DNA of 10,447 nucleotides, from contig JAQTVP010000042.1 in the NCBI GenBank assembly GCA_028707015.1, positions 1 through 10,447 of the forward strand, written 5' to 3'. Below the pieces are notes generated by a model. That model ran no database searches, was not told where the DNA came from, and worked only from the letters and a program-made list of their open reading frames with translations. Made by a program: the position numbers and the translations under genes. Below are positions 6,246 to 10,447 of this stretch, in pieces (position 1 is the first letter of the stretch; each line of letters starts with the position of its first letter). Origin of the DNA: Dehalococcoidales bacterium (GTDB taxonomy: Bacteria > Chloroflexota > Dehalococcoidia > Dehalococcoidales > JAQTVP01).

Positions 6246-7466
6246 TTAGGCTCTTTTAAGTCCAGGAACAGATAGTAATAAAATAATGAAAGCTAATATA
6301 ATGACAGCGCCATTAATAGTAAGAGCAAATTGAGCACCAATAATACCAGCTATTGCTCCTATCATTATGCTACCTACTGGCATAAAACCAATACTTAACA
6401 TCCATATACCCATGGCGCGTCCTCGTTGTTCATCATTTACATTAAGTTGAAGTAAGGTGTGTTGCATTGTATCGAAGGCGGCAGCCACTGCGCCTACAAC
6501 TCCAATGAGTACTAATGACGTCAGATACCAGGGTGATTGTGAAAACAATAATAAAAATATACCGAAAAACAGGAAAACACCAAGAATTAATTGTCCTTTA
6601 TGCTGATAATCACCCAAAGAAGCAAGGCATAATACACCAATTAGAGCCCCAACTGATTGCGCCATGGTTAGCATTCCCAGACCAATGGCACTTACTCCCA
6701 GAATATCACGAGCGAATATGGGTAAAACCACCTGATAGGAAAAACCCATTGTCTCGCAAATAATGGACATTATCATTAAAGTTAATACAATTTGATTTTT
6801 TTGAATAATACGAAGCCCTTCCACAAAATATTTTTGTATTGACTGCCGTTTGGGTATAGTTTTAATGGTTACTTCTCTTATAAAAAGCAGTATTAGTATA
6901 CCTACTAGATAACTAATAAACATAATATAAAAACACCAGTCTATGCCGAATAGCTTTATTACCAAGCCGGCAACAACACCACCAAATATACCGGTCACCC
7001 GCATCGCTGCAGCATTCATTGAAAGCGCACTCATTGCATCTTTTGACCCTACTATATCCACAACGAAGGTTTGGCGAGCAGTCATATTAAAAGTCATTAC
7101 TAAGCCGATTATAAAAGTGATAAGAAGAATATGCCATAGCTGAATCCAGGATCTTGAAATGAGTATACCCATAACTAAAGCACACACTGCCAGCAATATA
7201 AATGTAATTATCAGTAATCTTCGTCTATCAACTTTATCAGCAAGAGCGCCGGCAAATATTCCGAAAATCAGGAAGGGAGCTGAACGGGCAGCCCAAACTG
7301 TCCCTAAAGAAAAAGGAGAGTCAGTCATTTCCAGCACTAACCAGCCCAGTGCTACCATCATCATAAAATGCCCTACTGAAAAAGCAACGGTAGTTAATAA
7401 TAAAAGGGAAAAATTCTTGTAGTAAAACGCATTGAATATTGGTAAACTGGTAAATTTATTAATCAT
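6246..7466 (-). CDS. Major facilitator superfamily efflux transporter
   Basis: The 406-residue product has about twelve hydrophobic spans in two halves, with a central basic loop (about residues 198-215, TIKTIPKRQ) as in MFS carriers. MFS motif A is clear after span 2: GALADKVDRRRLL. The N-terminal FNAFYYKNFSLLLLTTVAFSVGHFMMM and the overall pattern resemble the MFS_3 / enterobactin-exporter-like group of drug and metabolite exporters, so proton-driven efflux is likely and the substrate is unknown. I keep the ATG at 7466 because the protein then begins just before span 1, but no good Shine-Dalgarno is seen (an AGGT lies too far upstream), so initiation may be weak. It ends with TAA, 75 bases before the HEPN start. 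Confidence 0.9.
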   Translation of the reverse strand: MINKFTSLPIFNAFYYKNFSLLLLTTVAFSVGHFMMMVALGWLVLEMTDSPFSLGTVWAARSAPFLIFGIFAGALADKVDRRRLLIITFILLAVCALVMGILISRSWIQLWHILLITFIIGLVMTFNMTARQTFVVDIVGSKDAMSALSMNAAAMRVTGIFGGVVAGLVIKLFGIDWCFYIMFISYLVGILILLFIREVTIKTIPKRQSIQKYFVEGLRIIQKNQIVLTLMIMSIICETMGFSYQVVLPIFARDILGVSAIGLGMLTMAQSVGALIGVLCLASLGDYQHKGQLILGVFLFFGIFLLLFSQSPWYLTSLVLIGVVGAVAAAFDTMQHTLLQLNVNDEQRGRAMGIWMLSIGFMPVGSIMIGAIAGIIGAQFALTINGAVIILAFIILLLSVPGLKRA

Positions 7467-7758
7467 ATTTATAAAATTTTAATTACCTAATAGTTGAATA
7501 TAATGCCGAATAATTTCTTATAGTTTGTGAGTATATTAACATTGCTAGCTTTCTAAATACACAGGCAACCAAGCCTTTAGGTTGTAAATACTGGAAATAA
7601 AACAAATTAGTCATGTTAAGATAGGGATGCATTACCGATGAATGATATTACGGTAATTATTTTAGGAGATAATAGCAGAATATTTGATATATTATGTAAA
7701 CTATTCCCTACTTTATTTATTTGTGTGAAGAGAGAATTGTAGCTACCATATCAAATCG
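7467..7758. other. 292-bp AT-rich intergenic stretch
   Basis: No gene is supported. It contains an inverted repeat, ATTACCG (7631-7637) and CGGTAAT (7651-7657) with a 13-base loop, and a 34-codon plus-strand frame starting at 7638 that overlaps it and has no convincing ribosome site. It separates the MFS gene from the 74-residue membrane protein gene and may hold the MFS promoter, but I see no clear -35/-10 pair. Confidence 0.5.
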
Positions 7759-7983
7759 TTAAATATTAAAAACGTGCATGAAAATTACAATGCATAATAT
7801 TAAAAGTGCAATTCCGAGAATTATATATAATATATATGTTAGATAATCTAGTATTTTTGTCTTAATCAGGTTATTATTGCCACTATTATTTTCAGTATTA
7901 TTCTGTTTCTTTTTCTTTGACCATTCCCAAAGACCCCATAAAAATAAAAACCCAATAAAGCTCTCATAAAATCCATTTTCCAC
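7759..7983 (-). CDS. 74-residue two-span membrane protein of unknown function
   Basis: The product is small: a first hydrophobic segment around residues 8-22 (ESFIGFLFLWGLWEWS), a polar linker rich in Lys and Asn (KKKKQNNTENNSGNNN), and a long second hydrophobic segment near residues 48-73 (YILYIILGIALLILCIVIF). I do not recognise a family. Start GTG at 7983 is preceded by AAGGTG seven bases upstream, which supports a translated gene. It ends with TAA. The basic linker between the spans suggests that both ends lie outside the cytoplasm. It lies downstream of another small membrane-protein gene (8096-8461) on the same strand, 112 bases away. Confidence 0.6.
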   Translation of the reverse strand: MENGFYESFIGFLFLWGLWEWSKKKKQNNTENNSGNNNLIKTKILDYLTYILYIILGIALLILCIVIFMHVFNI

Positions 7984-8095
7984 AATAATTCACCTTAATA
8001 ACTGATATCTATAAGACACCCTTACTAGCACAATATTTTAATTACTAATTATTATCTTGAGTGAAATTTTGATAGGACTTAGAGAAAAGGTTGGC

Positions 8096-8461
8096 TTATA
8101 ATAAGGCATCCACTAAAAAGCAACTAAATACCTGTCCTATAGTCATAAATAAAATAGCTAATATTGCACATATTACACCCGCTGTATGGTGCTTTTTATA
8201 TGCAAAATAACTTAATATCAAACTTAAAATGCCGAAAAGTAAAGGGATAAATAATAGTGAAATGGAAGCCAAAATAACTGAACCTAATACAAACCAAACA
8301 GGGCTGCCTTTTCCTTTTTTCCCTACGAAGATTTCATTTGCACATTTTTGACAGTATTATTTCTCATCCAACAAAGTTATACATTCAGAACAAATCATTC
8401 TCCCACAATTTACACAAATCCCTACCGCTTCTTTATCTATGTGATAAGCGCAATCTGCCAT
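8096..8461 (-). pseudogene. B-box-like zinc-finger protein with two membrane spans, interrupted by an in-frame UAA
   Basis: ATG 8461 has GGAGG six bases upstream (8472-8468). Read through, the frame is 121 residues and ends with TAA at 8096. Residues 4-40 form a compact zinc-binding module with C4, H7, C16, C19, C24, C27, C37 and C40 (MADCAYHIDKEAVGICVNCG...), like the B-box-type fingers found at the N-terminus of small prokaryotic membrane proteins. Residues about 54-117 contain two hydrophobic segments around an AYKKHHTAG loop, as in DUF4190-type domains. Codon 35 is TAA (8359-8357), inside the finger between K34 and Y36-C37. Both sides clearly belong together, because C37 and C40 complete the finger. 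One base change would restore it. The stop leaves only 34 residues, so the gene is probably inactive unless the base is an error. Confidence 0.7.
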
Positions 8462-8493
8462 TATTAACCTCCAAAGTTTATAGAAGCATATTG

Positions 8494-8517
8494 ATATTCT
8501 TATCAGTTAAGAAATAT
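8494..8517 (-). repeat. AT-rich hairpin downstream of the phosphoribosyltransferase gene
   Basis: ATATTCTTA (8494-8502) pairs with TAAGAAATAT (8508-8517) with one bulged base and a five-base loop. It lies 34 bases after the TAG at 8551. No T-run follows on the minus strand, so it is a weak terminator candidate only. Confidence 0.3.
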
Positions 8518-8550
8518 TGTTATTTATTATGGATAAAAGACAATATAAAA

Positions 8551-9207
8551 CTAACGCATTCGCCATTGTCGAAGATATCTGATTATATCTTCATCAGTAA
8601 GGTCATACCAATTTTGGTAAAAATCGCCAACTCTAAACATTGGCATATGTCCTTTATAATAGATAACTACTTTATCAGCTACTCTTTCTACTTTTTTGGC
8701 GGCTAGTATCGAAGAACAAGGGACAGCAACAATTGTTTCTTTTGGATGCCGATGGCGAATAGACTCTACCGCCGCTGTCATGGTAATACCGGACGCAAGT
8801 CCATCATCTACCAAGATCACCGTTTTACCCATGATAGATATTGGTGGCCAATCCCGTTTATGCAGTAACGTTCGTCTTTTAATTTCAGCTCTTACCTTAT
8901 TAGCTTCCTGTTCTATTTGCTGGCGGCTTAAGCCAACTCTCTTTACTACCTCTTCATCTAAAACAACTGTCCCATCATCAGCACAGGCACCAAACCCTCC
9001 CTCAGGAGTAAGTGGTAAGGGTATCTTGCGACAAATAACCAGATCAAGATCAGCATTAATAGCTTTGGCTACTTCAATTGCTACTGGCACACCTCCATTT
9101 GGTATGGCAAGCACAATAGTAGGAACATTTTTATATTCTGTTAGTTTTGTAGCCAAATACCTCCCCGCATCCTGACGGCTTTCAAAAATTATATGTTCTT
9201 CGTTCAA
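8551..9207 (-). CDS. COG1926-type phosphoribosyltransferase
   Basis: The 218-residue product has a type I phosphoribosyltransferase fold. The 5-phosphoribosyl-1-diphosphate binding loop is VILVDDGLASGIT (about residues 131-143), preceded by the hydrophobic strand and two acidic residues typical of it. The region LTPEGGFGACADDGTVVLDEEVV (between residues 66 and 88) is characteristic of the COG1926 predicted phosphoribosyltransferases, whose substrate base is not established. I start it at TTG 9207, since no ATG or GTG fits and AAGGAG lies 12 bases upstream, somewhat far. It ends with TAG. It follows the adenine deaminase gene by 66 bases on the same strand, so the two are probably cotranscribed and a role in purine-base metabolism is plausible but inferred from position only. 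Confidence 0.87.
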   Translation of the reverse strand: MNEEHIIFESRQDAGRYLATKLTEYKNVPTIVLAIPNGGVPVAIEVAKAINADLDLVICRKIPLPLTPEGGFGACADDGTVVLDEEVVKRVGLSRQQIEQEANKVRAEIKRRTLLHKRDWPPISIMGKTVILVDDGLASGITMTAAVESIRHRHPKETIVAVPCSSILAAKKVERVADKVVIYYKGHMPMFRVGDFYQNWYDLTDEDIIRYLRQWRMR

Positions 9208-9273
9208 AAGTTTAGTAATCTCCTTACTGAATATTTTACTCAGACTTATCTACAAATATAGTAATATAATTTA

Positions 9274-10447
9274 TTATATTAATTTGAATTCATTTACATC
9301 TACCATGCCTAAATCAGTTAGTCTTATTTCCGGAATTACGGGCAGAGCTAGAAAAGACAGTGTAGCAAAAGGTGATAAAAGTGTTGTCCCTAAATCCTTA
9401 GCTATCCGCTGCAAATTTTCCAGCTTGCTTACGACTATCTCTAATGATTCATCGGACATTAAACCACAAACGGACAACTCCAGAGCAGCTAATACTTTAC
9501 CTTTGTTCGTAACTACCAGACCGCCCTGTAATCTTTCAATTTCTTTTATTGCCGCAAATATATCTATATCATTAGTACCGATAGCAATAATATTATGTGA
9601 ATCATGTGTAATAGAAGCAGCTAGGGCACCTTTCTTTAAACCAAAACCGTGAACCAACCCCAAACCAATGTTGCCCGTAGCATTATGCCTTTCCATCACC
9701 ACAAGTTTTAAAATATCTCTATCAATATCAGAGATAACAATACCATCAGAAACTTTTAATTTGGCTATTTTCTTTTTAGTTATTATTTGTCCGGGTATTA
9801 GTTCAATAATTGGCTGTTGTTTTTCTCCTGAAGCAGGAATTCTTAGTGTTTCTATTGAGAAAGGCTTGATATTTACAGTATTAGTGAGTTCACCTTGATT
9901 AGATTTACCTAAAGAAAATAAAGGTTGCCCCTGTTTTGCAACTAATCGTCCTTTATAAAAGACCATATCCATTTGTAGACTGGTAAAGTCATTGAACGTG
10001 ACTAAATTAGCAATATAACCCGGCGCTATAGCACCCAGCTTATCAAGTCTGAAGTACTCGGCGTTATTGATAGTTGCCATTTGAATAGCCCGTACCGGAT
10101 CCAGTCCTTTGTTAATTGCCTTCCGCAGTATCGCATCAATATCACCATCCCTTAATAAATCAACACAACTACGATCATCAACTACAAATATACATCTTTT
10201 ATAGGTTTTATCTGTAACCAGGGCTAGTAATGCGTCCAGATTTTTCTCTGATGAACCCTCTCTAATCATCACATACATGCCTTGTCGCAACTTATCCTTA
10301 GCTTCATCAAGAGAGACAGATTCGTGGTCAGAATGAATACCGGCAGCAATATAAGCACTAAGATTTTTCCCGGTAATTCCCGGGGTATGACCGTCAACAC
10401 TTTTTCCATGAGCATAGTTAATTTTAGTAAGCACGTTGATGTCAGCA
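9274..10447 (-). CDS. ade: Adenine deaminase, C-terminal two thirds (start lies beyond the right edge)
   Basis: Adenine deaminase hydrolyses adenine to hypoxanthine and ammonia, using a metal centre in an amidohydrolase barrel. About 390 residues are present; the family usually has 560-600, so the N-terminal metal-binding HxH region is missing off the edge. Visible signatures are KSVDGHTPGITGKNLSAYI, GIHSDHE, IFVVDDRS, DPVRAIQMATINNAEYF, GAIAPGYIANLV, and the C-terminal Ade domain with ITHDSHNIIAIGTND, GGLVV and LELSVCGLMSDES. The frame is open to the last base, and a GTG at 10434 should not be taken as the start because the conserved sequence continues upstream. It ends with TAA. Confidence 0.95.
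   Translation of the reverse strand, partial: ADINVLTKINYAHGKSVDGHTPGITGKNLSAYIAAGIHSDHESVSLDEAKDKLRQGMYVMIREGSSEKNLDALLALVTDKTYKRCIFVVDDRSCVDLLRDGDIDAILRKAINKGLDPVRAIQMATINNAEYFRLDKLGAIAPGYIANLVTFNDFTSLQMDMVFYKGRLVAKQGQPLFSLGKSNQGELTNTVNIKPFSIETLRIPASGEKQQPIIELIPGQIITKKKIAKLKVSDGIVISDIDRDILKLVVMERHNATGNIGLGLVHGFGLKKGALAASITHDSHNIIAIGTNDIDIFAAIKEIERLQGGLVVTNKGKVLAALELSVCGLMSDESLEIVVSKLENLQRIAKDLGTTLLSPFATLSFLALPVIPEIRLTDLGMVDVNEFKLI

Noticed and set aside
7638..7742. 34-codon plus-strand frame (MNDITVIILGDNSR...)
   Set aside because: It is short, has no convincing ribosome site and no recognisable domain, and its start overlaps an inverted repeat. It could be a gene remnant but cannot be supported.
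8338..8706. 122-residue plus-strand frame
   Set aside because: It runs antisense across parts of the B-box and phosphoribosyltransferase genes and the spacer between them, and is not protein-like.
1..10447. CRISPR array, rRNA genes or insertion sequence
   Set aside because: I saw no regularly spaced direct repeats, no rRNA sequence and no transposase.

Overview
The window is AT-rich, densely coded bacterial chromosome, and nearly every gene lies on the minus strand. No hallmark gene fixes the taxonomy. The archaeal-type cofactor-independent phosphoglycerate mutase (ApgM), the COG1926 phosphoribosyltransferase, the COG2426 membrane protein and the small zinc-finger/membrane proteins would suit a Chloroflexota (Dehalococcoidia-like) or similar anaerobic bacterium. 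That is a guess from memory of gene families, not a demonstration.

Layout, left to right. (1) Positions 1-3493 hold a minus-strand central-carbon operon, transcribed from right to left: a phosphoglycerate kinase (PGK) fused in frame to ApgM, then triosephosphate isomerase (tpiA), then the start of miaA (tRNA dimethylallyltransferase), which runs off the left edge. A perfect 13-bp palindrome lies between a TATAAT box and the pgk start. (2) Positions 3494-4459 hold a 347-bp non-coding stretch with a second long palindrome, then a small Cys-rich, C-terminally membrane-anchored protein gene broken by a frameshift, then a good sigma-70-type promoter facing right. (3) Positions 4460-5211 are the only plus-strand part: a COG2426 membrane protein and tRNA-Arg(TCT). 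(4) Positions 5257-8461 hold accessory genes on the minus strand: a HEPN-motif protein interrupted by an in-frame UGA, an MFS exporter, a 74-residue membrane protein, and a B-box-like zinc-finger/membrane protein interrupted by an in-frame UAA. (5) Positions 8551-10447 hold a COG1926 phosphoribosyltransferase and the C-terminal two thirds of adenine deaminase, probably one transcription unit devoted to purine-base metabolism.

The most striking property is the number of otherwise intact reading frames that are interrupted once. The PGK-ApgM fusion and the HEPN gene each carry a single in-frame TGA with homologous-looking or at least open coding sequence on both sides. The B-box gene carries one in-frame TAA, and the Cys-rich gene one single-base frameshift. 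None of the ten natural gene ends visible here uses TGA (six TAA, four TAG). This is compatible with UGA being rare and recoded or read through, but the TAA and the frameshift favour ordinary gene decay or base-call errors. The PGK-ApgM case matters most, because termination at the UGA would leave a working kinase and destroy the mutase.
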